Shown here piece after piece: positions 16,669 through 24,803 of a stretch of DNA of 34,847 nt (position 1 is the stretch's first letter; each line of letters begins with the position of its first letter). A model generated the notes under the pieces. The model worked only from the letters and a program-made list of their open reading frames with translations, was not told the origin of the DNA and did no database searches. The position numbers were made by a program, and so were the translations under genes. The DNA lies in contig CAIKZO010000041.1 of assembly GCA_903832005.1 (NCBI GenBank), forward strand, positions 1 to 34,847, in the 5' to 3' direction. The DNA comes from Enhydrobacter aerosaccus (GTDB taxonomy: Bacteria; Pseudomonadota; Alphaproteobacteria; Reyranellales; Reyranellaceae).

Positions 16669-19600
16669 TTACTCTGCGGGATGCGGCTGGCTCGTCACCT
16701 TGTCCTTGCGGCGGAAGATCCGCAACTGGCCGAACTTCACGCCCAGCAGGCGATCGAACCAGATGTAAACGACCGGCGTGATGAAGAGCGTGAGGCACTG
16801 CGACACGATCAGGCCGCCGACGACGGTGACACCGAGCGGCTGGCGCAGTTCGGCGCCGGCACCCGAGCCCAGCGCGATCGGCAGCGAGCCCAGCAGCGCG
16901 CAGGTCGTGGTCATCATGATCGGCCGGAAGCGCAACTCGGCGGCGTCGATGATCGCCTCCTCCGCCGTCGCTCCCTGGGCGCGGCGCTCCAACGCGAAGT
17001 CGACCATCATGATGGCGTTCTTCTTCACGATGCCGATCAGCATGATCACGCCGATCAGCGCGATGACCGAGAGGTCCATGCCGAACAGCATCAGCGTGAT
17101 CAGCGCGCCGATGCCTGCCGATGGCAGGCCCGACAGGATCGTGAGCGGATGGATGAAGTTCTCGTAGAGGATGCCGAGGATGATGTAGATCACCAGCACC
17201 GCGGCGAACAGCAACATGCCCTGGTTGGCCACGGCCTGCTGGAATACCTGCGCGCTGCCCTCGAAGCTGGTGGCGATGGTGGGCGGCAGGCCCACTTCGG
17301 CCGCGACCGCCTGGATGTCCTTCACCGCGTCACCCAGCGCCACGCCCGGCGCGAGGTTGAACGACACGATCACGGCCGGCAGCTGCGAGATGTGGTTGAC
17401 GGTGAGCGAGGTCGGCTTGTCGGAGCGCTTGGCCACCGTGTCGAGCGGCACCAGCCCGCCGGTCGGCGTGCGCACCATCATGCGACGCAGCACTTCGTTG
17501 GTGTCGGCGTATTTCGGATCGACCTCGAGGATCACCTGATAGGTGTCGTCGGGCGCGTAGATCGTCGAGACCTGACGCGTGCCGTAGGCGCTGTAGAGCA
17601 GCAGGCGGATCTGGTCGATCGACAGGCCAAGCCGCGAGGCGGTGTCACGGTCGATGTCGATCGCCGTCATGCGGGCGCGCACCTGCAGGTCGGAGTTGAC
17701 GTCGGCCAGGGTCGGAATGCGCTTCATGCGCTCTTCCATCTGCGGCGCGAACTCACGCAGGCTCTTGAGGTCGCTCGAGCGCATGCCGAACTGGTATTGG
17801 CTGCGTGACTGGGTCGTGGCGATGTTGATCGACTGGATGGGCTGGAAGAAGATGTTGATGCCCGGCACCGACGCCGTCGAGGCGCGCAGTCGCGCGATGA
17901 TCTGTAGCGCCGTCGACTTGCGCTCGGACTTGTCCTTCAGCGAGACGAAGATGCGGCCGGAGTTGACCGTGCTGGCGGCATTGCCGCCGCCCACCGTCGA
18001 CATCACCGACACCACATCGGGATCCCGCTTGATGATCTCCGCCATCACGCCCTGGCGGGCGACCATGGCGTCGAACGAAGCGTCGTCGGGACCGACCGTG
18101 GCGCCCGTAAGCTGGCCGATATCCTCGGACGGGAAGAAGCCCTTGGGAATGTTCTGGAACAGCACGGCGGTCAACACGAAGGTGCCGAGCGTGATCGCCA
18201 GCACGATGCGCGGCATCTTCACGACGCGGCGCAGGCCCCAGGAATAGCCCTTGGTGAGCTGGTTGAAGCTCCACTCGAAGAGCGTCAGCAGTGCATTGTG
18301 CTTCTCGTGATGATCGATCGGCTTCAGGAGCCGCGAGCACAGCATCGGCGTCAGGGTCAGCGAGACGATGCCCGAGATCAGGATGGCCATCGAGATGACG
18401 AGGCCGAACTCCTGGAACATGCGGCCGACGACGCCCCCCATGAACAACACCGGGATGAACACCGCGACCAGCGACAGGGTCATCGAGATGATGGTGAAGC
18501 CCACTTCCTTGGAGCCCTTGAAGGCGGCATCCATCGGCTTCTCGCCCGCCTCGATATGGCGGACGATGTTCTCCAGCATGACGATGGCGTCGTCGACGAC
18601 GAAGCCCACGGCCAGGGTCAGCGCCAGCAGCGAGATATTGTCGATCGAGTGACCCCAGGCGAACATGCCGGCAAAGGTGCCGATGATCGAGATCGGGAGC
18701 GCGATCGCGGGAATGATCGTGGCGCGCGCACTGCGCAGGAAGAAATAGATCGCGATGACGACCAGAACGCCCGCGAGGCAGAGCGTGAACTCGACGTCCT
18801 CGATGGCGTCGCGGATCGAGACCGAGCGGTCGTTCAGCACGCCAATCTCGACGCCGCTCAGCAGCTCGGCCTGGATCTGCGGCAGCATCGACTTGATGCG
18901 GTCGACCACCTCGACGGTGTTGGCATCGGGCTGGCGGTAGATCGCGAGCAGGATCGCCTTGGTGCCGTCGAGCCAGCTCGCGACCTTGTCGTTCTCGACC
19001 GAGTCGATCGCGGTTGCGACATCGGAGATACGCACCGGCGCGCCGTTCTGCCAGGCCACGACCACGGGCATATAGTCGACGGCTTTGTTGAGCTGGCCAG
19101 TGGCGTCGAGGATCGAGCTCTGGCGCTGGTCGGCGATGGCGCCCAGCGGCTTGCTCGAGTTGGCGTTGACGATCGCGGTCTGCAGCTCGTTCAGTGTCAG
19201 GCCGCGCACGGCCAGCTGGTCGAGATTGGCGCGCACGCGCACGGCATACTTCTGCGTGCCGAAGATCAGCACCTGGGCGATGCCCGGCAAAGTCGAGATG
19301 CGCGGCAGGATCGCGCGGTTGGCGAAGGCGTCGATGTCCGACAGCCGCACCTGATTGGATTTCAGCGACAGGAACAGGATCGGGAAGTCGGCCGGGTTGA
19401 CCTTGCGGAAGCTGGGCGGCGTCGGCAGCTCGACCGGCAGGCGCTTCATCGCGGCCGAGATCTGCGACTGCACGTCGAGGGCCGCGCCATCGATGTTCCG
19501 GTTGAGGTCGAACTGCAGCACGATCGAGGTGTTGCCGAGCGATGAGGTCGAGGTCATCGCCGTCACACCGGCGATGTTGGAGAACTGGCGCTCGAGGATC

Positions 19601-19794
19601 GAGGCGACCGACGAGGCCATCGTCTCGGGGCTGGCACCCGGCAGCTGCGCCTGGACCTGGATGGTCGGGAAGTCGACGCGCGGCACGGCGGCCACGGGAA
19701 GCTGCTTGAAGCCGAAGATGCCGGCGATGACGAACGACGCCATCACCAGGATCGTCATGACCGGCCGGCGGATGCAGAGAGCCGAAATACCCAT
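16669..19794 (-). CDS. RND efflux pump inner-membrane transporter (HAE1, MdtB/MdtC/MuxB type)
   Basis: 1041 residues, the full length of AcrB-like pumps. It begins ALCIRRPVMTILVMASFVIA (membrane segment 1) and has the large periplasmic loops and the proton-relay pair D401-D402 in LAVGFVVDDAIVMLENIVRH of segment 4. The second half repeats the layout, with the ILYENFIHPLTILSGLPSAG and GIVKKNAIMMVDFALERR signatures. It exports hydrophobic drugs, detergents or metabolites by proton antiport, in a tripartite complex with the adaptor encoded upstream and an outer-membrane channel that is not in this window. GGAGAG precedes the ATG at 19794. It is 18 bases after the adaptor gene and 12 bases before the amidase. 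Confidence 0.96.
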   Translation of the reverse strand: MGISALCIRRPVMTILVMASFVIAGIFGFKQLPVAAVPRVDFPTIQVQAQLPGASPETMASSVASILERQFSNIAGVTAMTSTSSLGNTSIVLQFDLNRNIDGAALDVQSQISAAMKRLPVELPTPPSFRKVNPADFPILFLSLKSNQVRLSDIDAFANRAILPRISTLPGIAQVLIFGTQKYAVRVRANLDQLAVRGLTLNELQTAIVNANSSKPLGAIADQRQSSILDATGQLNKAVDYMPVVVAWQNGAPVRISDVATAIDSVENDKVASWLDGTKAILLAIYRQPDANTVEVVDRIKSMLPQIQAELLSGVEIGVLNDRSVSIRDAIEDVEFTLCLAGVLVVIAIYFFLRSARATIIPAIALPISIIGTFAGMFAWGHSIDNISLLALTLAVGFVVDDAIVMLENIVRHIEAGEKPMDAAFKGSKEVGFTIISMTLSLVAVFIPVLFMGGVVGRMFQEFGLVISMAILISGIVSLTLTPMLCSRLLKPIDHHEKHNALLTLFEWSFNQLTKGYSWGLRRVVKMPRIVLAITLGTFVLTAVLFQNIPKGFFPSEDIGQLTGATVGPDDASFDAMVARQGVMAEIIKRDPDVVSVMSTVGGGNAASTVNSGRIFVSLKDKSERKSTALQIIARLRASTASVPGINIFFQPIQSINIATTQSRSQYQFGMRSSDLKSLREFAPQMEERMKRIPTLADVNSDLQVRARMTAIDIDRDTASRLGLSIDQIRLLLYSAYGTRQVSTIYAPDDTYQVILEVDPKYADTNEVLRRMMVRTPTGGLVPLDTVAKRSDKPTSLTVNHISQLPAVIVSFNLAPGVALGDAVKDIQAVAAEVGLPPTIATSFEGSAQVFQQAVANQGMLLFAAVLVIYIILGILYENFIHPLTILSGLPSAGIGALITLMLFGMDLSVIALIGVIMLIGIVKKNAIMMVDFALERRAQGATAEEAIIDAAELRFRPIMMTTTCALLGSLPIALGSGAGAELRQPLGVTVVGGLIVSQCLTLFITPVVYIWFDRLLGVKFGQLRIFRRKDKVTSQPHPAE

Positions 19795-19812
19795 GGTTGC
19801 TCTCCCTCTCCG

Positions 19813-21018
19813 CTAACCGCGCGGCGGCGGCGTTGACTTCGGAGCGTCGACCGGCGCCTGCTTGGTGGTCACCGGCGCGCCATTGACCAGGCGGAGCTGG
19901 CCATCGATCACGACCGAGTCGCCGGCCGTAAGACCGCTACCCACCACCGATTCGCCGGCCTGCGTGCGCTTGATGGTGATCGGCCGGACCTCGGCGGTGT
20001 TGCCGTCTTTGACCACGAAGACATACGGACCCTGCGAGCCGAGCTGGACCGCCGCGGCCGGCACCGACAGCGCCTGGGCCTCGACGCCCAGGATCACTTC
20101 GGCCTTCACGAACTGGCCGGGCCACAGGCCCTCATTGGCGTTGGCGATGCGCGCCTTGGCGCCCACCGTGCCGGTGTTGGGATCGACGTTGTTCTCGATG
20201 AAGGCCATGGCGCCGCCCTGGCGCGTGCCGTTGTCCATCACCGCGTTGACCTTGACCTCGCCCTTGGCCATCGCCGTGCGCAGGTCGGGCAGCACGAACT
20301 GCGGGATGGCGAACTGCACGAAGATCGGATCGACCTGGTTGATGGTGGCGAGCACGCCGGTCACCGCGTTGTCGGAGACGCGCAGCGTCGTGCCGGCCTT
20401 GTTCGGGATCGAGCCGATGCGGCCCGATACAGGCGCTCGGATCTCGGTGTAGCTGATCTGCGCCAGGATGCTATCGCGGTTGGCGACGTCGGCTTCGTAC
20501 TGCGCCTCGAGCGCCTTCTGCGAGGTGACGTTGGTGTCGCGCGTCACGACCGTGCCGGCGCCGCGGGTCAGGAGATCGTCGGCGCGCGCGGAGTCGCGCT
20601 TGGCCTGGCCAATTTGCGCCTGGTCCTTGCGGATCTGCGCCTCGATCATGCCGAGCTGCGCCTTGAGCGTGCGCGCATCGAGTTCGAACAGCAGGTCGCC
20701 TTCCTTGACCAGCGCGCCTTCCTCGACGTTCACCTTCATGATCTGGCTGTCGATGCGCGACTTGAGTGCAATCGAAGAGATCGCCTGCACCGTGCCCACG
20801 GCTTCGACGATCACCGGCATCGACTTGGGCGCGACCGTAATGACGACCACCGGCACCGGACCGGCGGCTGGCCGTGCAGGCCGACCTTTCGGTTGCGCAT
20901 TCTCTGCAGCATTGGCCGGCGCGAAGCCAAGCTTGCGCTGGATGTCACCCCGAAAAACGAAGGCGGCGCCGCAGACGACAACCACGGACGCCAGGACCGC
21001 AACACGGGCCATACGCAT
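19813..21018 (-). CDS. RND efflux periplasmic adaptor (membrane fusion protein)
   Basis: 401 residues. A single N-terminal membrane anchor or signal (residues 3-23) is followed by a low-complexity linker. The lipoyl half-motif VEAVGTVQAISSIALKSRID comes next, then VNVEEGALVKEGDLLFELD, a coiled-coil hairpin from about 115 to 180 rich in Q, K, A and D, and the second lipoyl half YTEIRAPVSGRIG. Beta-barrel and membrane-proximal domains follow, ending in a proline-rich tail. It links the RND pump to an outer-membrane factor. GGGGGA stands before the ATG at 21018, and a perfect 14-base palindrome lies 33 bases upstream. It is the first gene of the pump operon. Confidence 0.95.
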   Translation of the reverse strand: MRMARVAVLASVVVVCGAAFVFRGDIQRKLGFAPANAAENAQPKGRPARPAAGPVPVVVITVAPKSMPVIVEAVGTVQAISSIALKSRIDSQIMKVNVEEGALVKEGDLLFELDARTLKAQLGMIEAQIRKDQAQIGQAKRDSARADDLLTRGAGTVVTRDTNVTSQKALEAQYEADVANRDSILAQISYTEIRAPVSGRIGSIPNKAGTTLRVSDNAVTGVLATINQVDPIFVQFAIPQFVLPDLRTAMAKGEVKVNAVMDNGTRQGGAMAFIENNVDPNTGTVGAKARIANANEGLWPGQFVKAEVILGVEAQALSVPAAAVQLGSQGPYVFVVKDGNTAEVRPITIKRTQAGESVVGSGLTAGDSVVIDGQLRLVNGAPVTTKQAPVDAPKSTPPPRG

Positions 21019-21051
21019 CTTCAGATTTCCCCCAATTCCCCAATCCCCTCC

Positions 21052-21065
21052 GCATTTATAAATGC
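21052..21065. promoter_or_regulatory. Perfect 14-base palindrome upstream of the RND adaptor gene
   Basis: GCATTTATAAATGC reads identically on both strands. It lies 33 bases upstream of the adaptor ATG and includes the TATAAA that could serve as its -10 box on the minus strand. A repressor bound here would block the promoter. No -35 box is convincing and no regulator gene is adjacent, so the operator role is inferred. Confidence 0.45.
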
Positions 21066-21107
21066 AGATAGTCTCACATCACAGAGCAATACTGAGGCCA
21101 AGACACA

Positions 21108-21135
21108 AAAAACCCGCCCTCCCGGGCGGGTTTTT
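21108..21135. terminator. Bidirectional intrinsic terminator downstream of rpsD
   Basis: AAAAACCCGCCC (21108-21119) pairs fully with GGGCGGGTTTTT (21124-21135) around a 4-base loop. Read on the minus strand it follows the rpsD stop by 28 bases and ends in a run of six T. It separates rpsD from the RND adaptor promoter. Confidence 0.92.
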
Positions 21136-21163
21136 GCCGACATAATCGATACAATTCAGTGCA

Positions 21164-21778
21164 TTAGCGCGAGTAGTACTCGACCACCAGCGACGGCTCC
21201 ATCTGGACCGGGTACGGCACGTCGGCGAGCTTCGGCCCGCGAATGAACGATCCCCTCATCTCGGCATGGTCGGCCGTCACATATTCCGGCACGTCGCGCT
21301 CGGCGGTCTGGGTCGCCTCGAGGACGACGGCCATTTCCTTGCCCTTCTGGGTGAGCTCGATCACGTCGTTGTCCTTCACCAGGTACGACGCGATGTTCAC
21401 GCGCTTGCCGTTGACCTTGACGTGGCCATGGCTGACCAGCTGGCGCGAGGCGAACACGGTGATGGCGAACTTCATGCGGTAGATGACCGCGTCCAGCCGG
21501 CGCTCGAGCAGCTCGACCAGGTTCTCGCCGGTGTCGCCCTTGCGGCGCACGGCTTCGGCGTAATACTTGCGCAGCTGGCGCTCGGAAACCGAGCCGTAGT
21601 AGCCCTTGAGCCGCTGCTTCGCCATCAACTGCAGGCGATAGTCGGTCGGCTTCTGGCGACCCTGGCCGTGTTGGCCGGGACCATATTCGCGCTTGTTGAT
21701 CGGGCTCTTCGGACGGCCCCACAGGTTGACCCTGAGGCGGCGGTCGATCTTGTACTTCGAATTCTCGCGCTTGCTCAC
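21164..21778 (-). CDS. rpsD: Small ribosomal subunit protein uS4
   Basis: 204 residues, normal for S4. It is a primary 16S rRNA-binding assembly protein of the 30S subunit. The N-terminus [20 protein letters not shown], the [15 protein letters not shown] loop, the [14 protein letters not shown] helix and the S4 RNA-binding domain starting [15 protein letters not shown], with [20 protein letters not shown], are unmistakable, as is the C-terminal VVEYYSR. The start is GTG at 21778, preceded by GGAG at a good distance; no ATG fits. It has its own promoter at 21912-21939, a leader of about 125 bases and a strong terminator. S4 often represses its own mRNA in bacteria; whether this leader does is not visible. 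Confidence 0.98.
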   Translation of the reverse strand: MSKRENSKYKIDRRLRVNLWGRPKSPINKREYGPGQHGQGRQKPTDYRLQLMAKQRLKGYYGSVSERQLRKYYAEAVRRKGDTGENLVELLERRLDAVIYRMKFAITVFASRQLVSHGHVKVNGKRVNIASYLVKDNDVIELTQKGKEMAVVLEATQTAERDVPEYVTADHAEMRGSFIRGPKLADVPYPVQMEPSLVVEYYSR

Positions 21779-21911
21779 GCAGCACTCCGTCGGTTATGCG
21801 CCCCGATTTTCGGGATCGCTCTGTTGTCCGGATAGGCCTTGGTCCAGTCAGAAACTGGGGCGGGACGAGGGCCCAAACGGCCTTCACCCACGTTCTCCGG
21901 AAGAAGCGCGG

Positions 21912-21939
21912 AACATACTGGCGAAACCGCGCCAGTCAA
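21912..21939 (-). promoter_or_regulatory. rpsD promoter
   Basis: On the minus strand TTGACT (21939-21934) is followed by a 16-base spacer and TATGTT (21917-21912), five and four matches of six to the sigma70 consensus. It would give a leader of about 125 bases before the rpsD GTG. The -35 box belongs to the innermost of three tandem 12-base repeats. Confidence 0.6.
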
Positions 21940-21967
21940 GCCACCAGTCAAGCCACCAGTCAAGCAG
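21932..21967. repeat. Three tandem 12-base repeats carrying -35 boxes
   Basis: The unit CCAGTCAAGCCA occurs at 21932-21943 and 21944-21955, and with the last two bases changed at 21956-21967. Each copy contains AGTCAA, that is TTGACT on the rpsD strand (21934-21939, 21946-21951 and 21958-21963). The copies lie just upstream of rpsD and downstream of the osmC-like stop. Confidence 0.85.
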
Positions 21968-21992
21968 GCGTTAGCCCTTTCAGATCAAGGAC

Positions 21993-22415
21993 TTAGACCT
22001 CGACCAGGACGATCTCGTGCGTGACCTTGGCCGATTTCTTGAACATGGCGGTCGCCGAGCAGTACTTCTCGTCGGACAGGCTGACCGCCCGCTCGACCAG
22101 CGCCTTGTTCAGTTTCCGGCCGCGCACCGTGTAGACCAGCTTCACCTCGGTGTAGACCATCGGGTGCTCGGTCGCCCGCTCGCCGACCAGCGAGACCTCG
22201 ACGCCCATGATGTCCTGGCGCTGCTTCTTCAGCATCGAGACGACGTCGATCGCGGTGCAGCCGCCCATGCCGATCAGCATCACCTCCATCGGCCGCGCGC
22301 CGAGATTGCGGCCGCCGACATCCGCGGAGCCGTCCATGGTGAAGGTGTGGCCGCTGCCGGCCTCGGCAACGAACAGGGCGCCGTCGACCCAGGAAACCTT
22401 CGCGGTATTGGCCAT
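21993..22415 (-). CDS. OsmC-family peroxide-reductase-like protein
   Basis: 140 residues, OsmC/YhfA-type. The two family cysteines are C53 in IGMGGCTAIDVV and C119 in LSDEKYCSATAMF. In characterised members they form the thiol-peroxidase site for organic hydroperoxides. RPMEVMLIGMGGC is the typical central-helix motif. The GGGGGA ribosome-binding site lies before the ATG at 22415. It follows trmJ after 15 bases and is probably cotranscribed. YhfA-like members have less clear activity than Ohr and OsmC, so hydroperoxide reduction is a family-based inference. Confidence 0.93.
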   Translation of the reverse strand: MANTAKVSWVDGALFVAEAGSGHTFTMDGSADVGGRNLGARPMEVMLIGMGGCTAIDVVSMLKKQRQDIMGVEVSLVGERATEHPMVYTEVKLVYTVRGRKLNKALVERAVSLSDEKYCSATAMFKKSAKVTHEIVLVEV

Positions 22416-22430
22416 GGTTATTCCCCCATC

Positions 22431-23195
22431 TCATTCATCGTGCTTGCCCTTGGAGAGAAACTTGATCACGCCGTGGAAGGTGCGCGCTTCCTGCTCGGTC
22501 ATATTGGCGCGCTGCAGCAGCGCCCGCAGATTGAGCACCATGCCCGGCCGCATGTCCTTGTGGCGCAGGAAACCCGACTGGTCGAGCGCGCGCTCGAGAT
22601 GCTCGAACAGGTTCTGCATCTCCTCTTTGTTAGCCGGCCGCGTGGCGTGCAGGGCCATGCGCTCGGGCGCCGTCGTATCGCCCGAGGCGGCCCACTCATA
22701 GGCGACCAGCAGCACCGCCTGCGCCACGTTCAGCGACGAGAACTGCGGATTGAGCGGGATCGAGAGCGCGGTGTCGGCATGCACCATGTCGTCGTTCTCG
22801 AGCCCGGTGCGCTCGGGCCCGAACATCAACCCGACGCCCAGCCCCTGCCCGATCCAGCCGCGCACTTCGCCCGCGGCCTGGCGCGCCGTCAGGATGCGCT
22901 GCGAGAGCTCGCGGTTACGCGCGGTGGTGGCTACCACATGCTCGAGATCGGCCACCGCCTCGGCAACGCTGTCGAACAGCTCGGCTTTCTCGAGCACGAT
23001 GTCGGCGCCCGACGCGGCCCGCTGGGCCCGCTCGTTCGGCCAGCCGTCGCGCGGGCTCACCAGGCGCAGCGACGACAGCCCGCAGTTCAACATCGCGCGC
23101 GCCGCCATGCCGATATTCTCGCCCAGCTGCGGCCGCACCATGATCACGACCGGCGTTGCATCCGCCGTCGCTTTGCCCTTCGAAGCTCGTCCCAT
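22431..23195 (-). CDS. trmJ: tRNA/rRNA 2'-O-methyltransferase, TrmJ-like (SPOUT family)
   Basis: 254 residues. The SpoU/TrmD knot motifs are present: motif 1 PVVIMVRPQLGENIGMAARA, motif 2 LMFGPERTGLENDD and motif 3 IPLNPQFSSLNVAQAVLLVA. TrmJ methylates the ribose at position 32 of tRNA with S-adenosylmethionine. The C-terminal helical extension from about 180 onward, including the RALLQRANMTEQEARTFHGV end, is the usual TrmJ tail. The ATG at 23195 lies 12 bases after the stop of the EmrB-like gene, so read-through from the pump operon is possible. The exact target could be another RNA position. Confidence 0.92.
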   Translation of the reverse strand: MGRASKGKATADATPVVIMVRPQLGENIGMAARAMLNCGLSSLRLVSPRDGWPNERAQRAASGADIVLEKAELFDSVAEAVADLEHVVATTARNRELSQRILTARQAAGEVRGWIGQGLGVGLMFGPERTGLENDDMVHADTALSIPLNPQFSSLNVAQAVLLVAYEWAASGDTTAPERMALHATRPANKEEMQNLFEHLERALDQSGFLRHKDMRPGMVLNLRALLQRANMTEQEARTFHGVIKFLSKGKHDE

Positions 23196-23207
23196 CCCGG
23201 CCTTATA

Positions 23208-24800
23208 TCAGCGCCTTGTCGGTCTCGCGAAGCCGGCTTGGCGGCGCATGAAGAAGAGCAGCGGGATGAAGACCACGGTCGCCACGGCGAGAATGCGGAA
23301 GTCGTTGAGGTAGGAGATCATCGAGGCCTGGCGGTTCATCTCCTCGCCCCAGATCATCATGAGCTTGGTGTAGTCGTCGGTCGGCACGGCGCCATAGGGC
23401 CAGGCGCCGCCGAACGGCGTCATGTGCGAGAGCAGTCGCGCGCGATCGACTAGCACGCCATTTTCGCTCGGGTTGGTGGCAAAGCGCCAAAGCGGGTTGA
23501 ACACCGTCAGGTTCTCGGCCAGCACCGAGCGGTTGATCTGGATGTTGCGGTCGAGCACCGCCTCCAGCACGGCGACGCCGATCGAGGCGCCGAGGTTGCG
23601 CATCAGCGCGTTCAAGGCCGCGCCCTCGGTGCGGATACGCGTCGGGACAGTGGCGAAGGCCAAGGTCGTGAGCGGCGGGAAGACGAGGCCGAGGCCCAGC
23701 CCCTGCAGGAAGCCGTTCCAGACCACCTTGCCTTCGCTGACGTCGATGGAGAACAGCGTCATCTCGTAGAGGGAGATGCCGCAGAGTGTGAGGCCGATGG
23801 CGATCAGCCAGCGCGCGTCGATGCGGCCGATCATGCGCGAGACGGCGAACATCGAGATCATCGTGCCGAGCCCGCGCGGCGCCATCACCACGCCGGTGGT
23901 GAAGACGGGATAGCCCTTGAGCTGCTGCAGGAACGGCGGCAACAGCGTCGCCGTCACGATCATCAGCAGGCCCGCCACCGCGGTGAAGGTGAGGCCCAGC
24001 ATCAGGTTGCGGTCCTTGAAGAGATCGCGCGGCAGGAACGGCTGGTCGGTCGACAGCATGTGGATCACGAACATGCTCGCTGCCACGGCGGCCACCACCG
24101 CTTCGGTCAGGATCTCCTTGGAGCCGAACCAGTCGATCTGCTCGCCGCGGTCGAGCATGAGCTGGAACGTGCCGATCGCAATCGAGAGCAGGGTGAAGCC
24201 CAGCAGGTCGAACTTGCGCGGATTTTCGCTCGCCTTGTTCTTGATCAGGATCATCAGTCCGACCGCGCACAGGATGCCGACCGGCAAGTTGATGTAGAAC
24301 ACCCAGCGCCACGAATATTCGTCGGTCAGCCAGCCGCCCAAGGTGGGACCGGTGATGGGCCCCAGCATCGTGCCGACACCCCACATCGCCATCGCCTTGC
24401 CCTGCTCCTCGCGCGTGTAGGCTTCCATCATCAGCGACTGGCTGAGCGGCACCAGCGAGGCGCCGCAGACGCCCTGCATGACGCGGAACAGCACGAGCTG
24501 CGGCAGCGATTGCGCGAGCCCGCACAGCATCGAGGCGATGGTGAAGCCGATCACCGAGGAAACGAGGATGCGGCGCAGGCCGAAGCGCACGGCGCAGAAA
24601 CCCGCCAGCGGCGTCGCGATCGCCGCCGACACGATATAGGAGGTGATGACCCAGGCGACCTGCTCCTGCGTCGCCGACAGCGAGCCCTGGATATCGGGCA
24701 GCGCCACGTTGGCGATGGTGCCGTCGAGCGCCTGCATGATGGTGGCCATCATGACCACGACGGTGAGCCAGCGGCGCCGCCTTAGGGCGTCGGCGTCCAC
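23208..24800 (-). CDS. emrB: DHA2-family MFS drug transporter, EmrB-like
   Basis: 530 residues with the 14-segment DHA2 layout. The first segment has VVMMATIMQALDGTIANVALP with the family D1-type motif. The RFGLRR loop between segments 2 and 3 and the GxLxGPxxGG motif GPITGPTLGGWLTDEYSWRW in segment 5 follow, and LPVGI comes next. It exports hydrophobic compounds by proton antiport together with the EmrA-like adaptor encoded upstream. The start is GTG at 24800, 3 bases after the emrA stop. The ribosome-binding site is poor, which suggests coupled translation. A long overlapping frame at 23203-24912 is a shadow. Confidence 0.94.
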   Translation of the reverse strand: MDADALRRRRWLTVVVMMATIMQALDGTIANVALPDIQGSLSATQEQVAWVITSYIVSAAIATPLAGFCAVRFGLRRILVSSVIGFTIASMLCGLAQSLPQLVLFRVMQGVCGASLVPLSQSLMMEAYTREEQGKAMAMWGVGTMLGPITGPTLGGWLTDEYSWRWVFYINLPVGILCAVGLMILIKNKASENPRKFDLLGFTLLSIAIGTFQLMLDRGEQIDWFGSKEILTEAVVAAVAASMFVIHMLSTDQPFLPRDLFKDRNLMLGLTFTAVAGLLMIVTATLLPPFLQQLKGYPVFTTGVVMAPRGLGTMISMFAVSRMIGRIDARWLIAIGLTLCGISLYEMTLFSIDVSEGKVVWNGFLQGLGLGLVFPPLTTLAFATVPTRIRTEGAALNALMRNLGASIGVAVLEAVLDRNIQINRSVLAENLTVFNPLWRFATNPSENGVLVDRARLLSHMTPFGGAWPYGAVPTDDYTKLMMIWGEEMNRQASMISYLNDFRILAVATVVFIPLLFFMRRQAGFARPTRR

Positions 24801-24803
24801 GGG

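Noticed and set aside
15454..17808. Long plus-strand frame (784 codons) opposite the amidase and RND genes
   Set aside because: It spans two real genes on the other strand and has shadow-type composition.
21775..21963. Small frames with SSHQ- or GGLT-type repeats upstream of rpsD
   Set aside because: The repeats come from the tandem 12-base units at the rpsD promoter. There is no ribosome-binding site and no conservation clue.
21932..21967. Short direct repeats considered as a CRISPR remnant
   Set aside because: The units are contiguous 12-mers without spacers and carry promoter elements.
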